Source: Paenibacillus woosongensis (lineage in GTDB: Bacteria; Bacillota; Bacilli; Paenibacillales; Paenibacillaceae). Taken from it: a stretch of DNA of 64,000 nucleotides. Made by a program: the position numbers and the translations under genes. The notes under the pieces were generated by a model. The model was not told the origin of the DNA. It ran no database searches and worked only from the letters and a program-made list of their open reading frames with translations. Positions 8,502 through 17,985 of this stretch are shown one piece after another (position 1 is the first letter of the stretch; each line of letters starts with the position of its first letter). The stretch covers positions 2,976,001-3,040,000 of the forward strand of contig NZ_CP126084.1 of assembly GCF_030122845.1 (NCBI RefSeq), given 5' to 3'.

Positions 8502-8924
8502 TTAGCGGGAAAGCCGCCTCTCCTCAATCATTTGCGCGGAATCGCTTCGAAATGCCGCAAGATCATGATCAACAAGGATAACCTGGACATGATCCAGCAA
8601 AAGATAGGCCGGAACTTGGCGGACGTCCAATTCATCGCGAATTTTCTTCCCCTCGCCCGAGTCTGTAGTCAATACACCTGCTTGGCTAAAATAGCCCGGA
8701 TACGCTCCTATCATCTCGTTGAGTATGTTGGTTTGGTTCATATAGTCGCTCTCCTCAGCCAGGATCAGCAACGAGAAGGCGTTTTTGTCCTGCGCCAAGT
8801 ACGGATTGAGGACATCCTGGTCTCTTCTGTCGTTTGAGCCGAGCAATCCAGAAATGATCATAAGCAGAACAATGACGAGCCCCACCTTAAAAATACGCAA
8901 TGATTGCCCCGTTTGCACTCTCAA
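8502..8924 (-). CDS. membrane-anchored thioredoxin-like protein without CxxC
   Basis: About 140 residues. One hydrophobic segment close to the N-terminus (VGLVIVLLMIISGLLG) anchors the protein; the rest is outside or inside as a single soluble domain. The late motif VRQVPAYLLLD resembles the cis-Pro strand of thioredoxin-fold proteins, but no CxxC active site is present, so redox catalysis is unlikely. I place the start at TTG 8924 because AAAGGAG lies ten bases before it; an open frame extends to 8948. The gene stands alone. Function unknown. Confidence 0.55.
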   Translation of the reverse strand: MRVQTGQSLRIFKVGLVIVLLMIISGLLGSNDRRDQDVLNPYLAQDKNAFSLLILAEESDYMNQTNILNEMIGAYPGYFSQAGVLTTDSGEGKKIRDELDVRQVPAYLLLDHVQVILVDHDLAAFRSDSAQMIEERRLSR

Positions 8925-8991
8925 TTCAGGTAATCTCCTTTTTTCCAAAATACGTCATGTCGTCCATATTGTATCATCAACCCGCCAAAAA

Positions 8992-9023
8992 GAAGACACC
9001 GAGATTAAAATCTCGGCGTCTTC
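8992..9023 (-). terminator. intrinsic terminator of the GH3 gene
   Basis: Stem of GAAGAC and CCGAGA with matching arms around a TTAA-type loop, followed on the minus strand by a TTCTTTTT run. It lies 170 bases after the GH3 stop and just upstream of the next minus-strand gene. Confidence 0.75.
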
Positions 9024-9192
9024 GCCCGCTGGTGAAGTCTTGCTCCATCAATGAATAGGATTACATTGATCTCTACGCTATAGCTTTACTTATGGAGCTT
9101 TACCTCCACCTGTTGCGTTCTATCCTCATGAATGATGTTTTACCTCAATCTATGGTGCCTTATTTCCCATAGCCGGCCTATCCCCTCTCCAC

Positions 9193-12100
9193 CTAGGGTG
9201 AAGGATTAAAGTTCTGCAAGCCGTAGCCGTAAGGGAACAGCGGATCACCAAAGTCGGTTGGCACCGGCTGGTTATTGTTAATGTAGCTGCGAATTTGAGC
9301 GCGTTCGGCTTCGGTTGCCCCGAGGTCGTAAGGCAGATCCCATTTCTCCAGCTGGTTATTCACGTGATCCGTTCCGATCTGGTCGACAGAGCGCGGAAGC
9401 TGGAACGGGAGCTTTCCTGTTGGCAAATAGTCGCCGAACAGCAGCTCCGAGGTCGCCGTGCCTCCGCCGTTCCCCGGGCGATATACAACGACAACAGCTG
9501 CGCATTTGTCGAGAATGTCTGTCAGGACATAAGGTCTTGGCATGACAACGACAGCGATGACCGGAATGCCGCGGCTGTGGAATTTGTCGATCTGGGCGAT
9601 TTGATCCGCAGGGATGGTTGGCTGTTTATCCGGCCATTCCGTGCCATGGGTATAGCTTTTTTCCCCGATCACAACGATGGCTGCTTTGGCCTGCGCCGCA
9701 TCATTCAGCACGACATTGACGCCCGTCCCCGCCCGGTCTTTGATTCCCTGGTAGTAAGATTTGGCCTGAGGGTTATCATGATAGATCGACTGCCAGATCA
9801 CGTTGGCGATGTTATCCGTCGCCATATCATCGCTTGTTGCCCGCGGTCCTGCTACGACAAGGGTATCTCCGTTATTCACCTTCAACGGAAGAACACCGTT
9901 GTTCTTGAGCAGGGTCAGCGATTGACGAGCTGCTTCATTGACAATGTTGTTGCTCTCGGCGCTGTGCCAGATCGTCGTCGGGTAGTCCGGATCGCCATAT
10001 GGATTCTCGAACAGACCCAACTTGAATTTCAGCTCCAGCACTCTGCGCACTGCCTCATCGATTCGCGGCATGCCTACTGCATTGACTAGCGTATCGAAAT
10101 CCGTACCCGAAGCTACGGCTCCGCCCATGACGTCACTGCCTGCGCGGATGCTTCGTACGGAAATGTCGGTGGCTGAGGCCAGCCAATCCGTCATAACTAC
10201 CCCTTTGAAGCCGATGACATTCCGCAAATAGTCCAGGGTCGGCTTGCTAACGCCTGCCCCTTCGCTGTTCGGGTCAAGGAATGGTGCTGAGCCATAGCCC
10301 GGCATGACTGTTCCCGGGTTGGCATCCATCGCGGCGTACCATGGCTTCATATGCCATTTGACCGTTGTGCTGTCATAGACTACCGTCTGCTCCCCGCCCG
10401 CGCCTTGACTTGGCCAGTGCTTGACGGTAATCATAATCGATTTCGGATTCACCTCCGGTCCGCCCTGCATGCCGGCGATCATTGCGCGCATCATCGCTGC
10501 AGAATAGTCGGCATTCTCCCCCGTTCCTTCCTGAACGCGAGGATAGAGCACCTTCGTGTTCACTTCGGCTACCGGAGACAGCGTTCCCGTGAAGCCCCAA
10601 GCCTTTTGCTCGCGGCGCTGCAGGTCGCCGGCTTGCCAGGCGAGGTCGAGATTGCGGGTAGCTGCAAGGCCAAGCCCGGTAGGGAAGACCGTCTTCCAGC
10701 CATGGATTTTATCTCCGGTAAAAGCAATTGGAATCCCCAGCCGCTGCGTACGCGAGACTTTGATTTGCGCGTCCGTCATAAAATGGGTCGTGCCGTAAGA
10801 GAACACATATCCTGCCTTCTCATTCAATCCATCAAGCGATTCCGGCGAGAAGAACAGCTGATTGATTTTCTCCTCCGTCGTCATCCGCGACATTAAATCG
10901 TCCAAGCGTACGGAGATCGGGTTGCGCCAATCCTCGTAAGGCTCGATGGTGCCGTTTTTGTTCAGATCCCGGCTGCCGTTAATCATATTTACGCCGTCAT
11001 CCACTTGCTCAATATAAGGTAGATACACGCTGAACTGCCCTATGTCGGACTGGCTCTTATTGCCGCTTCCATCCACGGCAACGACGTACCATTTATATGT
11101 CCAGCGGTCTACCAGAGATGGCGCATTCACCTGGGTACCCGTCACTTCGGCTACCTTCGTAAAGCGGTCAAGCAAATTCCCTGGAGCATTCCAGTCATAG
11201 TCGTTTCTGGTCAGGTTCACCCAGACTTCGTATTTAACGGCTCCGGCCTTGGGCTCCCAGGTCAAAGTCGGCGTGCGGGTCGTTGTCACCATTTGGCCAT
11301 TCACCGGGGATACCACTTTGAACGCCGTAATGGTATAGGTACCCGTTGCGACCTCCGAGTCGGTCATATCAGGCTTGACAGCGATCGCTTTGATCGTCGT
11401 CGTGACCGGAACCTGAATCGGTCCGGTATAGGTTGCGGAAGCCTGGGTCGGCGTGGAGCCGTCCGTCGTATATTTAATCGTTGCTCCTGCCGTGGCGCTT
11501 GTCAGCGTTACGCTTTGCGCTGATGTGTAAGTGCCTGGAACTGGAGTGAACACAGGGGCAGATGCTTTTGGCGGCAAAGGCGTCGTTTGGCCAAATACTT
11601 CGAATTCCCACAGCGAATAGCCGTAATCGGTAGTCCGCTCCGTCCCATGCATCCGTACATATCTGGCCGTTACAGGATCAAAGGTAATGTCTTCGGTATT
11701 TCCCGTCCCATAGGCTTGGGTGTACACATCCGTCCAGTCAGAGGCGTTCGTGGAAACCTGGATTTTATACGCCCTGGCGCTTGCTGTCTCCCAATGCAGC
11801 CTGACCCCGGTCACCGTATGATTCGTGCCGAGATCTACGTAAATCCACTGGGGATCGCTGAATTCCGACTCCCAGCGGGTCCCGCTGTTCCCGTCAAATG
11901 CAGCGTCCGCCACATTCCCGGCGATACTGCTGGATGCCAGCGCTGGCTTATGCAGCGCCAAATTGCTTGCACCAGAACCGGAGCCTATCGTATATGTCGC
12001 GGAAGCCACCGCAGAATCCGCTAAGTCAGCTTTGGTGGCGATCGCTTTGATCGTCGTCGTGGCTGTCACGGAAATTGGTCCGGTATACGTCGGTGAAGCT

Positions 12101-12984
12101 GAGGTAGGCGTGGAGCCGTCTGTCGTATACTTGATCGTCGCTCCAGAGGTTGCCGTTGTAATCGTTACGTTCTGAGCCGAAGCGTAGTTCCCGCCGCTAG
12201 GTGTAAACACCGGCGTTGCGGCGACCGCCTTGTCGATAATATCCACCTGTACGGCAGTGCCGGAATGCACCGTAAAGGTAAGCGGATTTCCTTGCAGCGG
12301 ATTGCCGTTCTGATCGGTTGTTTTGAACAGCACCTGCTTCTGTTCGACCATGTAGTTTACGCCCAGTGTCACCGTTGTTCCGGCGTTATATTTCAGGGTG
12401 TGATTCACCATCGTATTTTGCGTTTTTAATGTGGTCACATGGTTCAAATCCGCTGGGCTAAGTCCCATCTCCAAGTACTGGGCATATGGACCGGTCACCG
12501 GGATGCTGACCTCTCCTTGTTCGGTGCTGGAGCTGAAGTTCAGCCAGTTCAAGTTCCAGCCGTTGGTTACGGCATACACTCGCAACGTCTGGCTGCCCGC
12601 AGGCAGCTGAACGCTTGCCGACACCGTCTCCCAGTTCTGCCAGCCGCCCGTATTCGGGACCGTTAACGTGGCCAGCACCTGTCCCCCCTTCTGAAGCTGC
12701 AGCTGAGTTCCATCATAGGGACTGGAAACGCTGAATTCGACTAGATAGGTACCGGCGTTCTCCACATTAACGCTGTAATCTATCCAGTCCCCGCCGTCCA
12801 CATAAGCGATATGAAATCCGCCTTCGGAGCTCTCTTCCAACTCGATGCCGCTCATGTCCGTGAAATCCACGGCTTCAATCCGTCCCGGATCTCCCGGAGC
12901 CGCCTCAGACGGCGTTATTATCGCAGAAAAGTTAAAAAGCAAGGATAGGCTCAATAGCAGTAATAACAGTTTTTTTCTATTCAT
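9193..12984 (-). CDS. secreted multi-domain glycoside hydrolase family 3 enzyme
   Basis: 1263 residues with an N-terminal signal peptide (hydrophobic run, then cleavage near SEAAP, residue 28). Domains in order: CBM6-like module about 31-155; a linker domain; chitobiase/hexosaminidase C-terminal-type repeat about 253-328; discoidin/F5-8C (CBM32) module about 340-461; a second chitobiase-type repeat about 475-551; a fibronectin-like segment about 553-655; GH3 N and C domains about 680-1250. The catalytic nucleophile is the Asp of GVVMTDW, about residue 932. The ATG at 12984 has GGGAGG seven bases before it. It probably trims beta-glucan or xylo-type oligosaccharides outside the cell; the exact substrate cannot be read from sequence. 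A sugar ABC transporter lies upstream on the same strand. Confidence 0.9.
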   Translation of the reverse strand: MNRKKLLLLLLSLSLLFNFSAIITPSEAAPGDPGRIEAVDFTDMSGIELEESSEGGFHIAYVDGGDWIDYSVNVENAGTYLVEFSVSSPYDGTQLQLQKGGQVLATLTVPNTGGWQNWETVSASVQLPAGSQTLRVYAVTNGWNLNWLNFSSSTEQGEVSIPVTGPYAQYLEMGLSPADLNHVTTLKTQNTMVNHTLKYNAGTTVTLGVNYMVEQKQVLFKTTDQNGNPLQGNPLTFTVHSGTAVQVDIIDKAVAATPVFTPSGGNYASAQNVTITTATSGATIKYTTDGSTPTSASPTYTGPISVTATTTIKAIATKADLADSAVASATYTIGSGSGASNLALHKPALASSSIAGNVADAAFDGNSGTRWESEFSDPQWIYVDLGTNHTVTGVRLHWETASARAYKIQVSTNASDWTDVYTQAYGTGNTEDITFDPVTARYVRMHGTERTTDYGYSLWEFEVFGQTTPLPPKASAPVFTPVPGTYTSAQSVTLTSATAGATIKYTTDGSTPTQASATYTGPIQVPVTTTIKAIAVKPDMTDSEVATGTYTITAFKVVSPVNGQMVTTTRTPTLTWEPKAGAVKYEVWVNLTRNDYDWNAPGNLLDRFTKVAEVTGTQVNAPSLVDRWTYKWYVVAVDGSGNKSQSDIGQFSVYLPYIEQVDDGVNMINGSRDLNKNGTIEPYEDWRNPISVRLDDLMSRMTTEEKINQLFFSPESLDGLNEKAGYVFSYGTTHFMTDAQIKVSRTQRLGIPIAFTGDKIHGWKTVFPTGLGLAATRNLDLAWQAGDLQRREQKAWGFTGTLSPVAEVNTKVLYPRVQEGTGENADYSAAMMRAMIAGMQGGPEVNPKSIMITVKHWPSQGAGGEQTVVYDSTTVKWHMKPWYAAMDANPGTVMPGYGSAPFLDPNSEGAGVSKPTLDYLRNVIGFKGVVMTDWLASATDISVRSIRAGSDVMGGAVASGTDFDTLVNAVGMPRIDEAVRRVLELKFKLGLFENPYGDPDYPTTIWHSAESNNIVNEAARQSLTLLKNNGVLPLKVNNGDTLVVAGPRATSDDMATDNIANVIWQSIYHDNPQAKSYYQGIKDRAGTGVNVVLNDAAQAKAAIVVIGEKSYTHGTEWPDKQPTIPADQIAQIDKFHSRGIPVIAVVVMPRPYVLTDILDKCAAVVVVYRPGNGGGTATSELLFGDYLPTGKLPFQLPRSVDQIGTDHVNNQLEKWDLPYDLGATEAERAQIRSYINNNQPVPTDFGDPLFPYGYGLQNFNPSP

Positions 12985-13405
12985 AATCAGGCCTCCCGTG
13001 TGAATTCATTCTATTTGGAGTAATGCTGCAATTCATTGTTTCCAAAGCCACCGACACCGGTTTCGCAAGTCCATTTGGTAATGGATAAAATCTCTTCAGC
13101 TTCATCAACGATCATTCCCTTCATTTATAAATATGAAGACTAAAGATTCGCCCGCATCACCCTAATTTCGTCATAAATCAAATCGAACCAACAAATTTAC
13201 CCATCAATGATAAATAAAGAGATATAATCTATCAGGCAATCAAATAAACCACCTCCTTCCATATATATCGTCCATTCCACCTATACTTTTGAATTTTATG
13301 AATATTAAGTAAGTAAAAAGACAAAAAAATAATGCACTCTATGTTCAATTTGGCCCGATCCCCGTTTTATCCACCGTTATTTAGGAATCAGGCCGCCACA
13401 TTGCC
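12985..13405. other. intergenic region before the GH3 gene
   Basis: AT-rich, 421 bases. It must contain the end of the sugar transporter transcript and the promoter of the GH3 gene. I see no clear intrinsic terminator, no cre-like site and no reading frame with a ribosome binding site. Confidence 0.5.
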
Positions 13406-14581
13406 TCAAGCTCTCTTCTTACGCGTCATGACATCGAAAACGACCGCAATCGCCAGCACGGCTCCGCGAATCATATATTGATAGGAAATGCCGACGCCAA
13501 GCAGGTTCATGCCGCTGGATAGCGAAGCCATGACGATCGCGCCGATGATCGAGCCCGTGACCTTCCCTACCCCCCCGGCCGCCGATACGCCGCCGACGTA
13601 AGCCGCCGCAATCGCATCGAGCTCGAACAGTGTTCCAGCCGTCGTCGTCGCCGACTGGAGACGGGCTGTAAACAAAATACCCGATAACGCGGACAGCATC
13701 CCCATGGAACCAAAAACGATGTACGTAATTTTTTTGACGCTAATGCCGCTTAAATTGGCTGCTTCCGGATTGCTGCCGACGGCGTAAATATGACGTCCGA
13801 GCACGGTTTTCGTCGTTAAAAAATGATAGACCGCGACCACCAGCAGCATGATGATGACCGTCCACGAAAATCCGTTGTAACCGGCCAGAATCCAGGTGAT
13901 ATAAGCGATAATCGCAGAAATGAACACCACCTTGATCGTAAACATCGGTCCCGAAATGACATCAAAATTGTATTTGAGTTTATTCCGGCGCTTGGAGATT
14001 TCACTGTAAATATAAAAAACGATGAAGAGAAATCCTAAGATCAATGAGAACAAATTCAATCCGTTCACATAAGCAATCGCAGGCACGAACCCGTTGCCGA
14101 TCGCATTGAAGTGCTCATCCTTGACGATGATCGTCCCGCTCTTCTCCGTGACCCGCAGCAGCGCGCCCCGAAAGATGAGCATGCCCGCCAGAGAGGCCAC
14201 AAACGAGGGAATGCCGATTTGCGCCACGAGAAAGCCATTGAACAAACCTACGACAATACCCAACCCCAGAATGATAGGAATGGTGAGATAGAAGGGTATT
14301 CCCATCTGGGTTAGCAAAATAGCGGCAATTGCCCCTAAAAAGCCTGCCGCAAAGCCCACGGATAAATCAATATGCCTGATGACGATAACCAGCGTCATCC
14401 CTACCGCCAGTACGGCGATATAGCCAGTGGCATCGATAAGATTACTGATATTGCGGGATGACATGAACAGTCCATTCGTCAGAATCGAAAACGTCAGCAT
14501 GATGATAATTAAAGCGATGTACATCCCATAGTCCCGAATATTCGCCTTTACCAACGATCTTGCTTCGCCTAATAATTTCAC
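13406..14581 (-). CDS. gguB: multiple-sugar ABC transporter permease (GguB/MmsB type)
   Basis: 391 residues with about ten hydrophobic segments, the permease layout of the CUT2 monosaccharide transporters (XylH, GguB). The motif GAIVMASLSSGMNLLGVG near the C-terminus and EAANLSGI in the coupling loop are typical. The start is GTG at 14581 with GGAGGAAG before it. It is the last gene of a three-gene operon after the ATPase and the binding protein, so it forms the membrane channel of that importer. The likely substrates are pentoses or hexoses such as xylose, arabinose, glucose or galactose. Confidence 0.9.
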   Translation of the reverse strand: MKLLGEARSLVKANIRDYGMYIALIIIMLTFSILTNGLFMSSRNISNLIDATGYIAVLAVGMTLVIVIRHIDLSVGFAAGFLGAIAAILLTQMGIPFYLTIPIILGLGIVVGLFNGFLVAQIGIPSFVASLAGMLIFRGALLRVTEKSGTIIVKDEHFNAIGNGFVPAIAYVNGLNLFSLILGFLFIVFYIYSEISKRRNKLKYNFDVISGPMFTIKVVFISAIIAYITWILAGYNGFSWTVIIMLLVVAVYHFLTTKTVLGRHIYAVGSNPEAANLSGISVKKITYIVFGSMGMLSALSGILFTARLQSATTTAGTLFELDAIAAAYVGGVSAAGGVGKVTGSIIGAIVMASLSSGMNLLGVGISYQYMIRGAVLAIAVVFDVMTRKKRA

Positions 14582-14595
14582 CGGTCTTCCTCCTA

Positions 14596-16113
14596 TTACG
14601 TGGCAAGCTTCATGATTTTTTCTTGATCCGCGTCTTCAATGGGCAGCTCGCCCTTAATTCTTCCTTCGGCCATGACATAAATCCGGTCGCTCATGCCCAA
14701 TATTTCCGTCAGCTCGGAGGAGATCATGAGGATGCTAAGCCCCTGGCTGATCAGCTTGTTCATGATCGTATAAATCTCGAACTTGGCGCCCACGTCGATA
14801 CCGCGCGTCGGTTCATCAAGGATCAGCAGGCTCGGCTGCACGAACAGCCATTTGCCCAGCGATACCTTCTGCTGATTGCCGCCGCTTAAGTTTCCGACGA
14901 GCTGCTCGACAGATGGGGCTTTAATGTTGAGAGACTGCTTATAGCTGCCGGCGATTTTCACTTCCTCATTGTTGTTAATGACGCCCCGGTCTGAGATGGA
15001 ATGCATATTCGCTGCGGAAATGTTCTGTTTGATGTCCTGAAGCAGAAACAACCCGTCTCCTTTGCGATCCTCTGTCACGTAAGCTATGCCCGCTTTTATC
15101 GCATCCTTCGGATGGCGAAACACGGTTTTAGCCCCTTTTACCCACAGCTCGCCTTGCAGCTTATAAGCTTTCGGGTTGCCAAAAATACTCTGCGCCAGCT
15201 CGGTTCGCCCCGAGCCCATTAAACCGGCGATGCCAACGATCTCCCCTTTGCGTACATGAAGATCAACCTCCTTCACGACTTCGCGGCCGAGATTCGCATC
15301 ATAAGCGGTCCAGCCGCGTACTTCGAGAATACGGCTGCCAAATTGCTTATCTGTTCTTTTCGGATAAATATCATCGATTTCCCGGCCGACCATGCTCTTA
15401 ATGATCACGTTCTCTGAAATTTCGTCCTTGGACGCATCCAGGGTAACAATTGTCTGGCCATCACGCAGCACGGTGACCTGATCCGCGATCTCGATGACCT
15501 CCTTCAGCTTGTGGGAGATCATGATGCAGGTGATCCCTTGCTCCTTCAATTCACGCAGCAGCTTGAGCAGGTTGTCGCTGTCATTCTCATTCAGCGCCGC
15601 CGTCGGCTCATCCAGAATGAGCAGCTTCACGTCTTTGCTCAGCGCCTTTGCGATTTCCACCAGCTGCTGCTTGCCTACGCCTAAATCCTTGATCAGCGTC
15701 TCCGGGTTTACGCTCAGCTTCACCTTGCGGAGCATTTCCTTCGCACGTACAATCGTCCGGTTCCAGTCCACGACCCCTCTTCGCTCCACTTCATTGCCGG
15801 CAAAAATATTTTCATAGACCGTCAGATCCGGGAACAGCGCCAGCTCCTGATAAATGATCGCGATGCCGGCTCTCACACTGTCGCTAATATTGGCATAGCT
15901 CTGGACCTGTCCTTCAAAGACGATATCCCCCGAATATGTACCATGCGGATATACCCCGCTAAGCACCTTCATCAGCGTTGACTTACCGGCACCGTTCTCT
16001 CCGATAAGGCAGTGGATCTCACCTTTGCGCACCTTAAAATTCACGTTGCTCAGCGCTTTTACGCCTGTAAACTCCTTGGAGATGCCGTTCATCTCTAGCA
16101 AGTATTCGCTCAT
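14596..16113 (-). CDS. gguA: multiple-sugar ABC transporter ATPase (GguA/MmsA type)
   Basis: 505 residues with two fused nucleotide-binding domains, as in CUT2 importers. First domain: Walker A GENGAGKST about residue 40, signature LGVGKQQLVEIAKAL, Walker B LLILDEPTAAL. Second domain: signature LSGGNQQKVSLGKWL and Walker B LLILDEPTRGID; its Walker A is degenerate (GLMGSGRTEL), normal for this family. I place the start at ATG 16113 (MSEYLLEMNG) with AAGGAG ten bases before it; the open frame continues to 16194 but that would run into a hairpin. Drives uptake through the permease encoded next. Confidence 0.9.
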   Translation of the reverse strand: MSEYLLEMNGISKEFTGVKALSNVNFKVRKGEIHCLIGENGAGKSTLMKVLSGVYPHGTYSGDIVFEGQVQSYANISDSVRAGIAIIYQELALFPDLTVYENIFAGNEVERRGVVDWNRTIVRAKEMLRKVKLSVNPETLIKDLGVGKQQLVEIAKALSKDVKLLILDEPTAALNENDSDNLLKLLRELKEQGITCIMISHKLKEVIEIADQVTVLRDGQTIVTLDASKDEISENVIIKSMVGREIDDIYPKRTDKQFGSRILEVRGWTAYDANLGREVVKEVDLHVRKGEIVGIAGLMGSGRTELAQSIFGNPKAYKLQGELWVKGAKTVFRHPKDAIKAGIAYVTEDRKGDGLFLLQDIKQNISAANMHSISDRGVINNNEEVKIAGSYKQSLNIKAPSVEQLVGNLSGGNQQKVSLGKWLFVQPSLLILDEPTRGIDVGAKFEIYTIMNKLISQGLSILMISSELTEILGMSDRIYVMAEGRIKGELPIEDADQEKIMKLAT

Positions 16114-16167
16114 CGCATCCGCACTCCTTACACAACAACTGATAGAATCACAACGACTAACAGCATG

Positions 16168-16201
16168 AGGAATAGTGATAGACAGCTCTATCACTATTCC
16201 T
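16168..16201 (-). other. intercistronic hairpin between chvE and gguA
   Basis: A perfect 15-bp inverted repeat (arms AGGAATAGTGATAGA and its complement, four-base loop) lies between the binding-protein gene and the ATPase gene. There is no T-run, so it is not a classical terminator. Such hairpins often stabilise or process the upstream mRNA and raise binding-protein yield over the membrane parts. Confidence 0.6.
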
Positions 16202-16224
16202 TCCTGGCTATCGTTAATTAAGAA

Positions 16225-17325
16225 TTACAGTCCCGTAAATTCTTTGCTTTCATAATATTTCGAGTCAATGAGTTCAGCTAACACATTGTCTTTGTCCACG
16301 ACGATGACATCGGTTTGCTTGGCGTTCACTTCGATTTTGCCGTTGTTATAAGATCCGGTCGTAGCCGGCGATCCGCCGTCCAGAAGCGTTACAGCCATGC
16401 CCATTGCATCTTTGACCAGCGTACGGACATCCTTGAACACCGTCATCGATTGCTTACCGTCGATAATGTACTGGATCGATGCTTTCTCCGCATCCTGACC
16501 GGTGACCACAAAGCTCGTGATCGCGCTGTCGGAAGCAAATACGTCTGCGATCGAACGGGCTGTACCGTCGTTTGGAGCCAAAATAGCAACATCTCCCTTA
16601 TCTCCGGCGGCTGCCGCGGTTAAATGGGTTTGCGCTTTGTTCTTGGCTTCGTTCGGATCCCAGTTCGTCGTGACCTGGCCGATGATCTTACTCATCTGGT
16701 CGCGGGATAACTCCGCTGTGCTTTGGAGAGCAACGGCTTCGCTGGAATTAGCGATTTTGAACGTACCGTCCGCCACCTTAGGCTGCAGCACTTCCCATGC
16801 CCCCTGGAAGAACAGGAATGCATTGTTGTCCGATGCAGCGCCGGCGTAGAGGTACAGCGGTTGACTGCTGCCGGCCGCGTGATCAACCAAATATTGAGCC
16901 TGCGCCTTGCCAACAGCGACGCTATCGAACGTGACATAGTAATCTACCGCATCCGTATTTGTAATCAGTCGGTCATAGGAGATGACTTTAACTCCTGCCT
17001 TCTTGGCGGCTTCTACCGCAGCAGCGGCTGCGTCACCGTCTTGCGGGCAAATGATCAGCACTTTAATGCCTTTGGCAATCAGGGAGTCTACATTTTCTTT
17101 CTCTTTCGCAGACGATCCTTGACTGAACAGAATTTCCGTCGAGTAATCCGTACCTTTCAGAGCATCCTTGAATCTTTGCTCATCCTGCACCCATCTGGGC
17201 TCATCCTTCGTCGGCAGGACAATCCCCACGTCGACCTTGCCCCCGCCCTGGTTACAGGCCGCAACCAATACGGTAAGCATGATTGAGACCAGCATGAATG
17301 CAATCGTTCTCATCGTTTTCTTCAA
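16225..17325 (-). CDS. chvE: multiple-sugar-binding lipoprotein (ChvE type)
   Basis: 366 residues. Lipoprotein signal peptide with lipobox LVAAC; the mature protein begins at Cys 24 or so and is anchored to the outer face of the membrane. The mature part is a periplasmic-binding-protein fold of the ribose/galactose class (DVGIVLPTKDEPRW, ICPQDGDAAAAAVEAAKKAG, VTGQDAEKASIQYIIDGKQ), closest in pattern to ChvE/MmsE proteins that accept several monosaccharides. The start is TTG at 17325 with AGAGGGG seven bases before it; an ATG four codons later is a weaker choice. First gene of the operon with gguA and gguB. Confidence 0.9.
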   Translation of the reverse strand: MKKTMRTIAFMLVSIMLTVLVAACNQGGGKVDVGIVLPTKDEPRWVQDEQRFKDALKGTDYSTEILFSQGSSAKEKENVDSLIAKGIKVLIICPQDGDAAAAAVEAAKKAGVKVISYDRLITNTDAVDYYVTFDSVAVGKAQAQYLVDHAAGSSQPLYLYAGAASDNNAFLFFQGAWEVLQPKVADGTFKIANSSEAVALQSTAELSRDQMSKIIGQVTTNWDPNEAKNKAQTHLTAAAAGDKGDVAILAPNDGTARSIADVFASDSAITSFVVTGQDAEKASIQYIIDGKQSMTVFKDVRTLVKDAMGMAVTLLDGGSPATTGSYNNGKIEVNAKQTDVIVVDKDNVLAELIDSKYYESKEFTGL

Positions 17326-17373
17326 ACCAATTCCCCTCTCTTGATTTGGTTGATCCTTCCAATTTCATCTTTG

Positions 17374-17402
17374 AGCATATACCTGATTCACTACCTAGAC
17401 AA
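17374..17402 (-). promoter_or_regulatory. possible promoter of the sugar transporter operon
   Basis: On the minus strand TTGTCT, 17 bases, then TATGCT, about 50 bases before the chvE start. Four of six bases match at each hexamer, so the call is modest. No cre-like operator was seen nearby. Confidence 0.35.
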
Positions 17403-17491
17403 TGAGGCGTTTTTAAGGTTTATTCCTTAATTTCCACTCCTTGACAAAAGAAGTTTTGTGTGTTTTTTTAAGGGGATTTGGGGGAAATGGA

Positions 17492-17535
17492 AAAGAGCTG
17501 TCTGCAAGGTTTGAAGACCTTGCAGACAGCTCTTT
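17492..17535 (-). terminator. strong hairpin terminator after the MFS remnant
   Basis: Perfect 19-bp stem with a six-base loop (arms AAAGAGCTGTCTGCAAGGT and complement). On the minus strand it ends in CTCTTTTCC. It lies 60 bases after the truncated MFS gene and upstream of the sugar transporter promoter. Confidence 0.7.
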
Positions 17536-17598
17536 GGTGGGTGCAGTAAATTATTTTGTCAAACAAGTTTGTAAAAGATAATGCTCCTTGGTAACTGT

Positions 17599-17946
17599 CT
17601 AGTAACTTTGCTTATGTTTCAAGGATTCGTTTGAATAATAATATGGATTAGATTTCGCAAATATGAACCAAACAAGAGACATGAAAAGCAAGAAGCCTCC
17701 TGCAACAAAATAAACAGTGGAAACATCATAAACACTCATAATACAATACGAAAGTAATGGTCCTAGAGCTGCTCCTACATCAACGAAGATAGTATATAAT
17801 GTCACGGCTTTAATCCGGTCTGTACGTGCTGCTGCATTAGCAGCAAACGTATCGGTAGCCGTTACTAGTAAAGTAGAGCTCATTTGGAATATTAGCATAG
17901 CATCCCCTAGAACAGCTACCCCGGTCAATAGAGCGATTCCAATCAC
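17599..17946 (-). pseudogene. MFS transporter remnant with large internal deletion
   Basis: 115 residues. The first 27 read like the first membrane segment of a major facilitator (VIGIALLTGVAVLGDAML), and the rest like its last two or three segments (RIKAVTLYTIFVDVGAALGP, then a hydrophobic run). Intact MFS proteins have about 400 residues, so roughly helices 2 to 9 are missing. In-frame coding extends a few codons upstream (WKIKNR) to a stop without a start codon. It follows a frameshifted rdgB-like gene on the same strand and was probably the second gene of that pair. Not expected to transport anything. Confidence 0.75.
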
Positions 17947-17985
17947 CCTATTTTTTATTTTCCATATTAAAATTCACCTTTTCAC

